Of a stretch of DNA of 64,000 nt, positions 40,401 to 48,221 are shown in pieces (within the stretch, counting starts at the first letter, position 1; every line of letters starts with the position of its first letter). A program made the translations under genes and the position numbers. Under the pieces are notes generated by a model, which was given only the letters and a program-made list of their open reading frames with translations, was not told where the DNA came from and did no database searches. The DNA comes from Cliona cf. orientalis (taxonomy: Eukaryota; Porifera; Demospongiae; Clionaida; Clionaidae), in NCBI GenBank assembly GCA_963930775.1, contig OZ005707.1, positions 4,836,001 through 4,900,000 on the forward strand. Direction: 5' to 3'.

Positions 40401-43400
40401 GAACTTCACGTGTTTTCTTGGCTTACGTAATGCCGTGGATAAATAATGCTAGCCTTGCGCTAAATTCTGAGCTATGAATTTATCAGCAATTTCTAATTTA
40501 ATAGGTATGCATACGGGGGTGAAGATTGATCCTGAGGACGTTCTAGAGCTGCATGCGTCAATCTAGAGCAATATCTAATGGTGATTGCATCACAGGGGAG
40601 GGGAATATATAATCTATGGTTAGAGGAACAAATAAGCATGCACCTTGCAGGCCACTTTCAATACCCGGCTCTGCTTCTGGACGCCTATATGACAAGCGCT
40701 GTCCGAAAATCGATAATTTTGTCCGATAACTACAGTTTTCGTATATAGGAGTTTCTGGCGGAATATCATGAAACGCAACATCACTCCAAGCTCTCATTTG
40801 GCTTGCAAATATTGCATGGGTGAGGCTACATCCTCGCACAGTATTTCCATTTCCAGTATTGGTGTTTGAATATTGATGTGTCCAACAATTGATCATTTAG
40901 CTACTCTAGCAAGCACCATGGCGAAGGAGCTGCCCCGCGAGACAGCAGCGTGCCATGCTGCAACCAACCAGAATTTCGGAAGGTATAGCTACTGCGCTAT
41001 CGACCTCATCTCTGTGATTGAAGCATCAAAATTTGAAGTAGCATTATGTTGGTGACCTTTTACCACGTGCACCATTATACTATATGCAGTTACTGGGAAT
41101 GTCCTCAGTAGCAATTTACTTTTTTGCTGTTATTAGGTATGATGTAACCTAGGAGGTAGTCATGCAAAAAAATTTCAGGGCCTCAATGGAGCCTTTCTGA
41201 AACTTGAAATTCGGTACGCGTGTATCCAGCGAATACCTTAAAGCAGCGTGTTGCCTTCTCTAGCTGCAGTGGCGTAAGAAGATGTTTATGAACAGGGGGG
41301 GCTGCAAATAAAATTACATGCAAAGCGCACAAAAATTTTTTTTGGATCATACAATACACCTTCAAACCATGCCCATTATTAGCTATGCTAATTTGGCTGT
41401 AAAGTAGACTTTACATTACAAATCTGAAGATGTCAAGGCCTAGCAGAATAACTATCTTCCTAGGTTTAGGCCCACTTGGCTGACAAGATGGGAGGGCTAC
41501 AGCCCCACCTCATCAAAGGAACTGAGACATACAGAATGAACCATTATATAGTACTATGATTATGCCACTGTTACCAGGGTCAAGGTTCACTAATGCATGC
41601 ACACTGTGCTCTCTGGGGTGTGATCAACGCGTGGGGATTAAATTACAATTATTCTACCAGTGTTATTGCTGGCAGGAAAGTGTGTACTCCTACACTCTTT
41701 CCTGCCAGTGCTACTCGGAAAATTAGGGGAATAGTGTGGGGGTACACAAAGGTCAATGTCCGTGTATTACTGGGAGTATAACCGTGAAAGGAAAGAGTGT
41801 AAGCTTACCGTGTAGCTACCCCCACACCATTTTTACCCCCAATTTCCCGAGTATCACTGGCCCCTACACTCTTTCACGCCAGTTATATAACACTGGAGTA
41901 AATCTTTGAATGTTGTACGGCCATGCAGCTGCATCTTGGAGTAGCTACAGCTTTCTTGTGATCTGTCCTGTCCCCTGCATATTGAATTAATTTTGCTTGT
42001 CAAAAGCTCGGCGAGTACTGGGCTTGCTCTATAGATGGTCAAGCATCCCAGGATTCGTTGAAATAGCTATATCTATCTCTTGTACAACCGCATTTCGAGT
42101 ATACTAGCCAGGTGAGGGATCCTCACCTCGCTAAAGATAGAAATGCCTTGGAAAAAGTACAAAATTTGCGTGCAAACTGGCTAGCTATTTCTAAATGGAA
42201 TAGCAGCTATGAGGAGCTGCTGGATTTGACAGATTTAATTATAAAGCCGCTCCAGGTCAGAAGGTTAGAATCCAAACTAGGACTAGCTGTTCAAGTTAGT
42301 TCACAATCTCTGCTTCTTCCCAGATAAGTCGTGGTCTTTCCGTACTAACAGCAGGTGCAATAGGAATTCCAACTCCTTGCAGTTGTCGAGACCATTTGCT
42401 CGCGTACTAATGCCTACGTACATGGCCTACTTCTTCCTCCACATTGTAGCAAATTGGAATCTGTTGGACAATAATGCTATAACAGCATCATCATACAAGT
42501 CCTTCATGCAAACTGTTAGTAATTAATTTGATTTATTGCTCTCATTTTGTTATCTAGTTTAGCTGGGGTACACACTTGTATTAGATTTAATTAGTAGCTA
42601 TTGTGTGTCCATTGCATATTATTGCATAAATAAAAAAAAGCTGTACTGTGCTATCCGTATGAGTTCTTCTCTATGATTGAAGCTTCGAAACTTGTCACTA
42701 TCGATGCTGAGAGCCACTCTAAGACTCCTAGTGTAGATTGTGTACCCATATTGTGACGACCTTTACCATATACACCACTTCCACTATGCAGCTACCAAGG
42801 ACATGGTCAAGTTTCATATTATCTAAGCATAAAACTGTAATTCGAGAATACTCATGGGACAAGTGGTAGCTAGCTACGTGAAAATAATATGCTAGTTTAC
42901 TGGCTTTGACATACTTTTCGTATGCCTGATGGGAGCCAGACACTTGCAAAGTGATCAGATGACATTCAATAAACCACGGATATGAGACAGCACATTTCAC
43001 AGTTGGACGCCTCTGATATGCCATTTTGTCATGTTATAATGCACAAGCATGCATGCCACAGTAAAAACAAGTCGATCATGTTGAACTAAGTGGGTTGCTT
43101 CAGTGGCGCACACTATACCTGCACTGCCCACTACTAAATGGAGACTCAAATTAAGGTGAGTGGTTGAGCCATTGCAGTCTTGAGTTAGTCCTTGAAAGAT
43201 TGATAAAATGCACTTTTTTTTACAATTTTAGCAAGTATGTTTGATATCACAATCATGGGATAATGTGACTGAATACTACACTACTAACAGTATGCTATGT
43301 ACAATCGAGTGCCAGTTAGTACAGTGCGCATGCGCAGATGAAAGCAGCATGCACCGAACTTTGTTATCGTGTAGACCACACACCGCAGGCCAAGAGCAGC

Positions 43401-44075
43401 TGCTCAAGATTCACCATGTAATGGCGACGTTCTCACTCCGCTCGAACGTCGAATCTACCACCAGACCATGACAAAGAGCAGATATCACCTCTCGCTTCTC
43501 TCGAGGCTCGGTGGCCTGCCTAGTAGGCCTGTCCAAACGCGCGGCGCTTGCGCCGCGAGCTCGAGCTGCGCGCGAGCTCGAGAATGCATCTCCAGAGTGA
43601 TGCATCTCTGTGGCCCCTAGGCCCTGGCAACCTCACGGCACAACAATTCTGACCAATCGTGAGTCTTCTGAACTTGTGCTAGGGAGAGCGCATCTTTTAT
43701 GCCCTCCAGGTAATAGTACACGGACTATAATATTATCGATCGTCTGAAAACTGAATATTATTATTTTTCGTTGTATAAAAAAATTCTTGTTCTGGTAGAC
43801 CTGATAGTTTCCGTGAAAGTGTCGGGGCTTGATCAATAGATTTTCTGGTATAGATCATGAATATGAAAATTAAAAATCAAACTTAAGATGCTCTGAGTTT
43901 TTAACCTTTTTGCATCATCTCATCATGACATGACATATCTGGGCCATCCCTACTTAGCTATATAGAGTCTACCGACTCTATGATTATTTAGCTACTCGGA
44001 CTCACCATCAATTGAAGTAACCACGCCAATAATGAATACAACGTCTATGATAAATGTTCTCTGTTTCACTCCCAT
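22757..44075 (-). CDS. Receptor tyrosine kinase with nine Calx-beta domains and two Cys-rich modules, copy A, complete
   Basis: 28 exons: 44006-44075; 38850-39032; 38642-38785; 38371-38577; 37969-38178; 36659-36880; 33799-34185; 33592-33744; 31853-32092; 31654-31794; 31388-31591; 30345-30500; 30148-30285; 28487-28705; 27785-27994; 27501-27722; 26976-27440; 26262-26405; 25823-26032; 25642-25762; 25546-25574; 25366-25473; 24917-25003; 24566-24783; 23919-24031; 23483-23648; 23164-23306; 22757-23024. They total 5178 bases: 1725 residues plus stop, with every junction in phase. Signal peptide ([19 protein letters not shown]), Cys-rich 1 at 24-85, Calx-beta 1-5 at about 85-720, Cys-rich 2 at 721-772, Calx-beta 6-9 at about 773-1308, membrane helix about 1312-1334, kinase about 1388-1660. 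Likely ligands are other Calx-beta proteins or matrix (inference). The nearly identical copy B lies upstream. Confidence 0.93.
25054..25342. mobile_element. hAT-like MITE in a kinase intron of copy A
   Basis: Inverted ends ACAGGGTTTCATC and GATGAAACCCTGG, flanked by near-identical 8-mers CTGAGGTA (25046-25053) and CTAAGGTA (25343-25350). It ends in a long C run (about 27 C). The same element, with a shorter C run, is at 51661-51941 in copy B, so it predates the duplication. A GATGAAACCCTGG remnant is at 47102-47114. Confidence 0.78.
25642..25762 (-). other. Transmembrane exon of receptor kinase copy A
   Basis: Encodes [20 protein letters not shown] followed by [17 protein letters not shown]: one hydrophobic helix with a basic stop-transfer end, placing the kinase in the cytosol. 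The equivalent in copy B is 52240-52360. Confidence 0.93.
26440..26575. repeat. Foldback repeat in receptor kinase intron, copy A
   Basis: About 40-bp imperfect arms: ATCATCAAAGATTATGATTA against AATCACAATCTTTGATGAT. About 60 bp of loop separates them. The matching repeat in copy B is at about 53056-53192. Confidence 0.65.
28140..28425. mobile_element. Diverged copy of the ATCTCCCCAGTAGC MITE family, copy A intron
   Basis: Shares TCTATGAGGTAATTATGGGA, AAAATTCAGG, ATTGACGACCTTTTACTACA and TATGCAGCTACTAG with the 21790-22346 element, but lacks clean ends and has internal deletions. The orthologous copy is at about 54740-55025 in copy B. Confidence 0.6.
28760..29219. mobile_element. Diverged relative of the UPF1-intron MITE, opposite orientation
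   Basis: Reads as the reverse complement of 2189-2581 with many substitutions: GTGGGGTGCCAATTTTCGTT, GTGGTTGACTTGG, GATGATGGGCATGGCC, AGTGGCTTAGTAA and CCCCTGGACTGGGT all have counterparts there. Older than the UPF1-intron copy by divergence. Also at about 55365-55812. Confidence 0.65.
29225..29894. mobile_element. MITE-like element with perfect 21-bp inverted ends
   Basis: Ends TCTCAGGACTGTTAAGGCAG (29225) and the exact complement at 29874-29894, about 670 bp apart. It abuts the diverged MITE to its left. No coding potential and no clear target duplication. The matching element in copy B is 55820-56482. Confidence 0.7.
31060..31215 (-). mobile_element. tRNA-derived SINE, copy A intron
   Basis: On the minus strand an A box (TAGCTCAGCACTGG) and a B box (GGGTTCGATTTCC) sit about 30 bases apart, as in a tRNA gene, followed by a non-tRNA body running to about 31060. 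This is the layout of a tRNA-headed SINE with an internal RNA polymerase III promoter. The tRNA-like part lacks well-paired acceptor ends, so it is probably not a working tRNA. Its copy B counterpart (about 57600-57745) has the same boxes; copy A carries about 54 extra bases at the 3' side. Confidence 0.7.
32440..32650. repeat. Dispersed repeat, inverted relative of 43780-43990
   Basis: ATAGAGTCAGTAGACTCTAT, AGAGATGCCCTGGATAT, AACTCAGAGCA and TATTCATGATCTATA all recur in reverse complement around 43790-43985 in intron 1 of the same gene. Identical in copy B at about 58975-59185. Confidence 0.6.
33105..33514. repeat. Long foldback element in receptor kinase intron, copy A
   Basis: Arms of about 150 bp are imperfect inverted copies: GTATAACAAGTATAAAAAAC, AAGTAGGGGTGGCAGTGC, AAAGTACACGAACAAGATTA on the left against TTGTTTGTGTACTTTTTGGC and ACTACCATCCCTACTTC on the right. 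Non-coding; counterpart in copy B at about 59630-60039. Confidence 0.75.
34591..34985. mobile_element. MITE of the TACGTCCAGAGTCCC family, copy A intron
   Basis: Left end ACATCCTGAGTCCC, right end GGGATGAGGGATGT; the interior aligns with 21358-21771. A second, truncated relative starts just downstream near 35008 (ACATCCCGAGTCCC) and runs to about 35170. Identical placement in copy B (61116-61510). Confidence 0.72.
35532..35993. mobile_element. hAT-like MITE carrying a 57-bp palindrome, copy A
   Basis: Ends AGTGGCGTA and TACGCCAGT, flanked by the exact direct repeat GGTGAGC at 35525-35531 and 35994-36000. The interior includes C/G-rich runs and a perfect palindrome. A related element with CAGTGGCGTAAGAAGATG starts near 41275. 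Copy B counterpart: 62497-62958. Confidence 0.72.
35717..35773. repeat. 57-bp perfect palindrome (28-bp arms, 1-base spacer)
   Basis: The left arm starts TTGTCACATGTGAACACAGA and the right arm is its exact complement around a single G at 35745. It would form a very stable hairpin or cruciform. It is unchanged in copy B at 62682-62738. Confidence 0.95.
37180..37768. mobile_element. Diverged copy of the ATCTCCCCAGTAGC MITE family, copy A intron
   Basis: Retains the whole family order (ATGAGGTAATTATGATGAAA, GGGCCTCGATGGAGCCTTTC, CTTCACAAGTTCTCTTGGCT, GAAGCATCGAAACTTATCAC, TATGCAGCTCCTGG) at noticeably lower identity than 21790-22346. Confidence 0.7.
39834..40117. repeat. Two-unit imperfect direct repeat in intron 1, copy A
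   Basis: Units of about 115 bp at 39834-39947 and 40002-40117 share GTGAATTACGTCAA-like starts, TCACCTAATTA, GCATAAATCCTTCC and GTGTCTATACATGGGGAG. They are separated by about 55 bp of unrelated DNA. Confidence 0.7.
40229..40340. repeat. Three-unit repeat of palindromic CCATGAGTGACTCATGG motifs
   Basis: Units of about 36 bp start with ATAAATCCTTCC-type sequence and contain self-complementary cores: CCATGAGTGACTCATGG, CCCATGAGTCACTCATGGG and a decayed third. TGACTCA and TGAGTCA inside them match AP-1-type sites. Located in intron 1 about 3.7 kb from the start exon. Confidence 0.7.
40380..41110. mobile_element. ATCTCCCCAGTAGC-family MITE split by about 440 bp of other DNA
   Basis: 40380-40475 matches the middle of the family (TTCACGTGTTTTCTTGGCTT, ATGCTAGCCTTGCGC). 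The rest resumes at about 40918 (GGAGCTGCCCCGCGAGACAG, CAACCAACCAGAATTTCGGA, GTGATTGAAGCATC) and ends near 41100. The interruption (about 40476-40917) has no recognised ends. Confidence 0.6.
41275..41525. mobile_element. Partial hAT-like element, intron 1 of copy A
   Basis: Begins CAGTGGCGTAAGAAGATG like the 35532 element, then reads a C/G-rich start (GGGGGGGCTG), but no matching right end was found. Right limit approximate. Confidence 0.45.
41656..41899. repeat. Foldback element with about 90-bp imperfect arms
   Basis: Left arm ACCAGTGTTATTGCTGGCAG ... ACACTCTTTCCTGCCAGTG ... GTGTGGGGGTAC; right arm GTAGCTACCCCCACACC ... CACTGGCCCCTACACTCTTT ... ATATAACACTGGAGT. Nested inverted copies make a branched secondary structure likely. 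Non-coding. Confidence 0.75.
42088..42530 (+). mobile_element. 3' fragment of a LINE ORF2
   Basis: Reads [20 protein letters not shown] and [14 protein letters not shown], then RRLESKLG, equivalent to the VRPHMEYACPVWAP and DYQELLSLTNLPTLERRRTE region of the 19140-20990 element. A further shifted stretch follows to about 42530. Strongly 5'-truncated and frame-broken. Confidence 0.8.
43480..43590. other. GC-rich patch with self-complementary runs in intron 1 of copy A
   Basis: An isolated GC- and CpG-rich stretch (AACGCGCGGCGCTTGCGCCG, CGAGCTCGAGCTGCGCGCG) inside an otherwise AT-rich intron, about 0.5 kb downstream of the first exon. It could be a repeat fragment or an intronic regulatory element; nothing further supports either. 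Confidence 0.35.
44006..44075 (-). other. Signal-peptide exon of receptor kinase copy A
   Basis: ATG at 44073-44075, then basic residues and a hydrophobic core ([12 protein letters not shown]), ending one base into a codon at a GTGAGT donor. The next coding exon is 5 kb downstream at 39032 and needs exactly this phase. It was chosen because no closer exon provides a start, and the junction gives ...[14 protein letters not shown] with a continuous frame. Confidence 0.8.
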
Positions 44076-44595
44076 TGTGTTGCTCAGATATAATTCGGGG
44101 CTAGCGTGAGCGAGCTCCAAATACACGAGAGACAGGAAGCGGTATTATAATACTAGGGCCTATTTGGGGCGAGCCTGGGCTCTCCGTGGGACGTGACTGG
44201 AATAGACATGCCCTGGATAATAATTAATTTTGTGAAGACCATGGAACTTGAACAGATCCAAGGAGACGGGCCATGACAGTCATAGCCGGTTGCCGTGTAC
44301 CTGCTCAATAGCCCCCTCCACGTAGTTCCTATACCTACAATTAATAGCTGCCTTAGTCTGGCAAGACTGGCACCTAGACTAACAGCTATAGCTGTGAGCA
44401 GCACATAATATTATTTAATAATACTGAGACTCTGATGTTCGCGAGCCCACGTGGCATTCGACGGTCGGTAATGGTCGTCACACGGAAATGTAACGATCCC
44501 GCGTATAAGCCCCCTCCCCACTTTTGCCCAATCCTAGCATGCGCATAATATATATTATGCACAAGAGGGGGGGGGGGGGGCATAATCGCGGGATT
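44076..44595. promoter_or_regulatory. Presumed promoter region of receptor kinase copy A
   Basis: Directly upstream of the start codon on the minus strand. No TATA box or other core element was recognised. The far part (about 44440-44595) is a repeat also found at 34440-34590 (ACACGGAAATGTAA, ACTTTTGCCCA, CGCGGGATTCTACGG), with a run of 13 G near 44568. Confidence 0.35.
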
Positions 44596-46487
44596 CTACG
44601 GAAATAATTGAGCAGAAATAAATCCATCCAGCTCAGCAAGAGATTCAAGAAAAGCATTGTTAGAATCATGGGTGCCATAATCAGTTGGTAAGTACACATT
44701 CACAATTAAACTCAAAGTATGATAAGAACCACTATGAGTGGAATCAGTAGCAAGAGAGACGGCACAAAAGCACTTAGCATCACTCTTAAGTCTTGAAATG
44801 TAAGGAGAAAGAGATTTAAGGTAAAGAATACCACAACCACCATAGGGATGTCCCAAAAGGAGTTCATGGTTATCCATACCACTAGTTCCAACAGAGAGAA
44901 AATTATCAGATATATTAAGGGCCCCGAGATGATGATCGGGTAAAAGCCAGTGTTCTTGGATCAAACAAAAATCATAAGACTACAGTAAATTAGCAACATA
45001 ATCAGAGCCAGATCTCCTACCTTGGCAGTTATAGCTACAGAAACGAATGTGGTCAAGGCTGCACATGATGAGCCACAGACACTACATTGCTATAGAACGC
45101 ACATTCGAAGAGTCGACTGATTTAGAGGTGGAGAGAGAATGGCTAGCTGGTTCAGAGATCCCAGGTTCACCTGGACGTGAGACAGAGGGTGCACATCTAG
45201 AAATGTGCGCTTCAGGTGGAAGGTCCTCATGAATGAACAGTTTGTGATCCGAAGAACCTTTCAACTTACGACAGGCAGCTAATAGCTAGTAGTCGTTTAT
45301 CCCAGCAGTTTTCTAGTTTTATAAGGAATGGATGAGGACGAGTCTAAGAACTGTCATCGGGTTTACAACCAAAACGAAAAGCATCGATTGCACAAACAAC
45401 TTTTCCAATCAAATGAGTTGACATGGCATGAATGGCTGACTTCATAATAAGTAGGGGAAGTTCTGGGAGACCGAAGAGGATAATGTTATTGGAGCGATCA
45501 AAAGAGCACAAGGGACGAGCAGAGACAGTGGGGTTGGTCTGAGACTCTCCAGCTGAATCAGAAACGTAAGAAACTTTACAAACTTTTTCAGCAGCAAGAG
45601 AAAATGAAGCAATAGACGAAGAAAATTTGCTAAGGTGCTCCTTAAGATCACCAACTACCTTATCAATGGCAGAGCAAGACTTGTCGATTGCATCAGATGG
45701 AGGGGGTGTCAAGGAGGGAAGACATTGAATTTTATCAGCCAGGGAGTTCAGTGTATTGGTTTGGGAATCAATTGCAAGTTTCACTGAGATAGGTCAGGGG
45801 CTAGACAGGGAAGCTTGATGAGATCATTAGCTTCACAGAGAATTGCAAGGAGCTTATCTGAAGTGTCCAACTTGTCAAATGCAGTGACAATATCAGCAAG
45901 AAAAGCATCAGCAGCCTGCCTCTTCTCAGACGTGCATCTTTGATGAAAAGTAAGGCCACAAAGTGAAAGGTCATCTTCACAATTTATTCTTTATATTGAC
46001 AAAATCAATGCTCCTGGCAATAAGGGTAGTCTGAAATGCATTCATTCTGATTCTATTTGGTACTCTCCTATTGACTTTGAAATTTTGCAGGGTAAGGCTA
46101 AATCTAGGAATTGGAAACGCTCCATCATGCATGAGAACCTTCAGCTGGGTATTTACCTCTCTTCAATTGGTGTTCATCCTGACAAGCCTTCTCCGTCACT
46201 GACCACAGGGTCATCTTCGGCAGAGGTCACAGTTGGTTGCCATCATAATATTATTGTTGATCCAGCTCTAGCATTAAATTTTATCAAAGCTTAGCTACGT
46301 GGTGATGTTGTTGGTTTGAAGCAAGCCGTCCTGTCTGTTTTTGATTGTAGCTACCTTGTTAGCTACTGCTTACAAATCTCTCTGGGATAGTGGCAGTACC
46401 ACATTTCACAGTAACTGTAGAGTTATTATGTGAACCAGAAGATGCCTCATTAGGTGAGGGGGTAAGAGGGACCTCACTGCCAGACAT
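44596..46487 (-). mobile_element. LINE with SAND-like ORF1 and start of ORF2 endonuclease; internally inverted and 3'-truncated
   Basis: On the minus strand ORF1 starts at 46487 (MSGSEVPLTPSPNEASSGSH, ending VTVKCGTATIPERF). The middle of ORF1, about 45977-46366, lies on the plus strand: LYIDKINAPGNKGSLKCIHS, IWYSPIDFEILQG, KSRNWKRSI. The minus strand resumes below 45975 (CEDDLSLCG, then a coiled-coil-like stretch to 45344 and SDHKLFIHEDLPP to 45085). ORF2 starts at 45066 (MCSLDHIRFCSYNCQG) and reads the endonuclease (LIQEHWLLPDHH, GGCGILYL, VNVYLPTDYG), with one TAG near 44985, until sequence is lost at 44596; no reverse transcriptase remains. KCG...GKCI-like...WYSP.FE...K.WKRSI is the SAND order. 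Confidence 0.85.
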
Positions 46488-46739
46488 GACTATAATAATA
46501 TAGCTACAAACAAGGGGTGCATGAAGTGCTAGCTAGAAGCTACCAGAGTCAAACAATGCAAATTATGCTGAGTGGCTATACTTTGTAGGGCCGAGGCTTC
46601 CACTCACAACCCCATCTAGCACGTACCAATAATTGCAAGACTGGGGTGTTCACTTCAGTTTAAGCCCAAATAAATCACTAGGATAGCAAGTAGCTAACGT
46701 GCAGTAAAATAGATAGCTCACCAAGCCTGGAGACCCGGT

Positions 46740-47430
46740 GTCATAGGTGGAAATGACTCCCCTTCAAAATGACTCCCCAGTGATTCTAGCCTAGGCTCAA
46801 ATGACCCCCCCCCTTCATTTTAACCTAGGTAGAAATGAATCCCCAGTCATTTCTACCTAAGGAATAAATGACTCCCTCCAGGATAAAATGACTCCCCTAC
46901 AAAATCGACTGTATAACTATTATTATTGTCTGTCACTAGATTAATGACATGTAGCTAGCTATACTCATGTTCTTCACAGTTTGAACAAGATTATATCAAT
47001 ATTGTATATCAATCACTCTGTGGTCCAAAATTTTTTTCTGGATGAACAAGATTATATCAATATTGTATATCAATCACTCTGTGGTCCAAAATTTTTTTCT
47101 GGATGAAACCCTGGCTAGGTGCTGTTAGACAGGTCTTGAAAATCAAGGTTCAAGAGATCATTGACCTTTACACATCAAACTTAAAAATTTCCAGGGAGGG
47201 ATGCTCAGCAAAAGTGAGGGGCTCAGGCTTTAGAGGCAAAGGTAAATGGCAACTTATTTAGGGGAGTCTGAGGCATCTTTTTGTATCATGTTCAGAGAAG
47301 CTGCTCAGCTGCAGGGATGCAAAGACAACTGCAAAATACCAATTATCTGGGGGAGTCAAGATCATTTCCTCCTGGAGGGAGTCATTTCATCCTTAGGTTA
47401 ATTAGAATGACTGGGGAGTCACTCTAGCCT
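46740..47430. repeat. Repeat region with AATGACTCCC motifs at both ends
   Basis: The left part repeats AAATGACTCCCC with spacers of 20-40 bp (46752-46910). The right part (47335-47425) carries GGGGGAGTCA, GGAGGGAGTCATTTCATCC and GACTGGGGAGTCA, that is, the same motifs inverted. This looks like a degenerate long-inverted-repeat element with about 600 bp between ends. No coding sequence. Confidence 0.55.
46983..47104. repeat. Perfect 61-bp tandem duplication
   Basis: 46983-47043 and 47044-47104 are identical (starting GAACAAGATTATATCAATAT). Perfect identity suggests a recent replication slip. The downstream flank enters a GATGAAACCCTGG hAT-like end. Confidence 0.93.
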
Positions 47431-48010
47431 GTGACAACGGGATGAAGTAGCTAGGTAGTTGGCAACCAGGGCCAGGGCCAGGACCAGGCACCAGGGGTAG
47501 TTGGTAGAGCTGCAGGTAGAAAGTCCGTGTCCAAGAGTAACAGAGAGAAGCAGGACCAGTAGCGAAATTATTTAGACTTGAAGTTCATGACAAGTTTATC
47601 CATTGGATGCAACCGCTTCCATCTGCGCATGCATGCACACGGTACTAATAACCAACTTGCCCAGGCAGGATACTGTTTGTGCATGAACTATGTCTCTATA
47701 TATGTTTTGTACTATTAATAGATGATCGTGCATGTTAGCCACATTATCCCATGATTGTGACATTAAACATACTAGTAGAAAATTGATTGATGAGATTCTC
47801 TCAAATGTTGATGACACAACATTTTGGTGAGCCCACACTTACTCTCATTCTAGAGGAAAAAAAACTTAATGTTTGTGTCGATCATGTACTTTCAGATGAG
47901 GAGAACTGGAATGAAGTCATGGTGGCTAGTAGCCCACTGGCTGTAAGGTGGAAACAGCTTAGTGGTTTTATGGGCCTAATTTCAGGGCAAACGAAATAAT
48001 CACATAGCTA
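47431..48010. other. Spacer between LINE region and copy B downstream flank, no gene seen
   Basis: Non-coding. About 47590-47800 is an inverted, diverged relative of 43220-43330 (ATTATCCCATGATTGTGA against TCACAATCATGGGATAATGT). A CAGGGCCAGGGCCAGGACCA run lies near 47470. Confidence 0.45.
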
Positions 48011-48221
48011 ATTATGGAATGTTTGAATGTGTTGTTCAGTGGGGACAACATTTTCATAATCATTATAAGACAAAATGCCCCTCCCCAACCCCCGGCAGTG
48101 CAGTAAAGCACTTTCATTATTATTATTATGACATTACTGCCTGTCTATCAGTATGCCCAATTATTGATATTCTACCCACACAAGCTCTAAGCTATAGGTT
48201 ACGGGTATTGGTACCTAATAA

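Noticed and set aside
45976-46294. Independent host gene with a SAND domain on the plus strand
   Set aside because: Both ends fit as the missing middle of the surrounding LINE ORF1, and there is no start codon or exon structure of its own.
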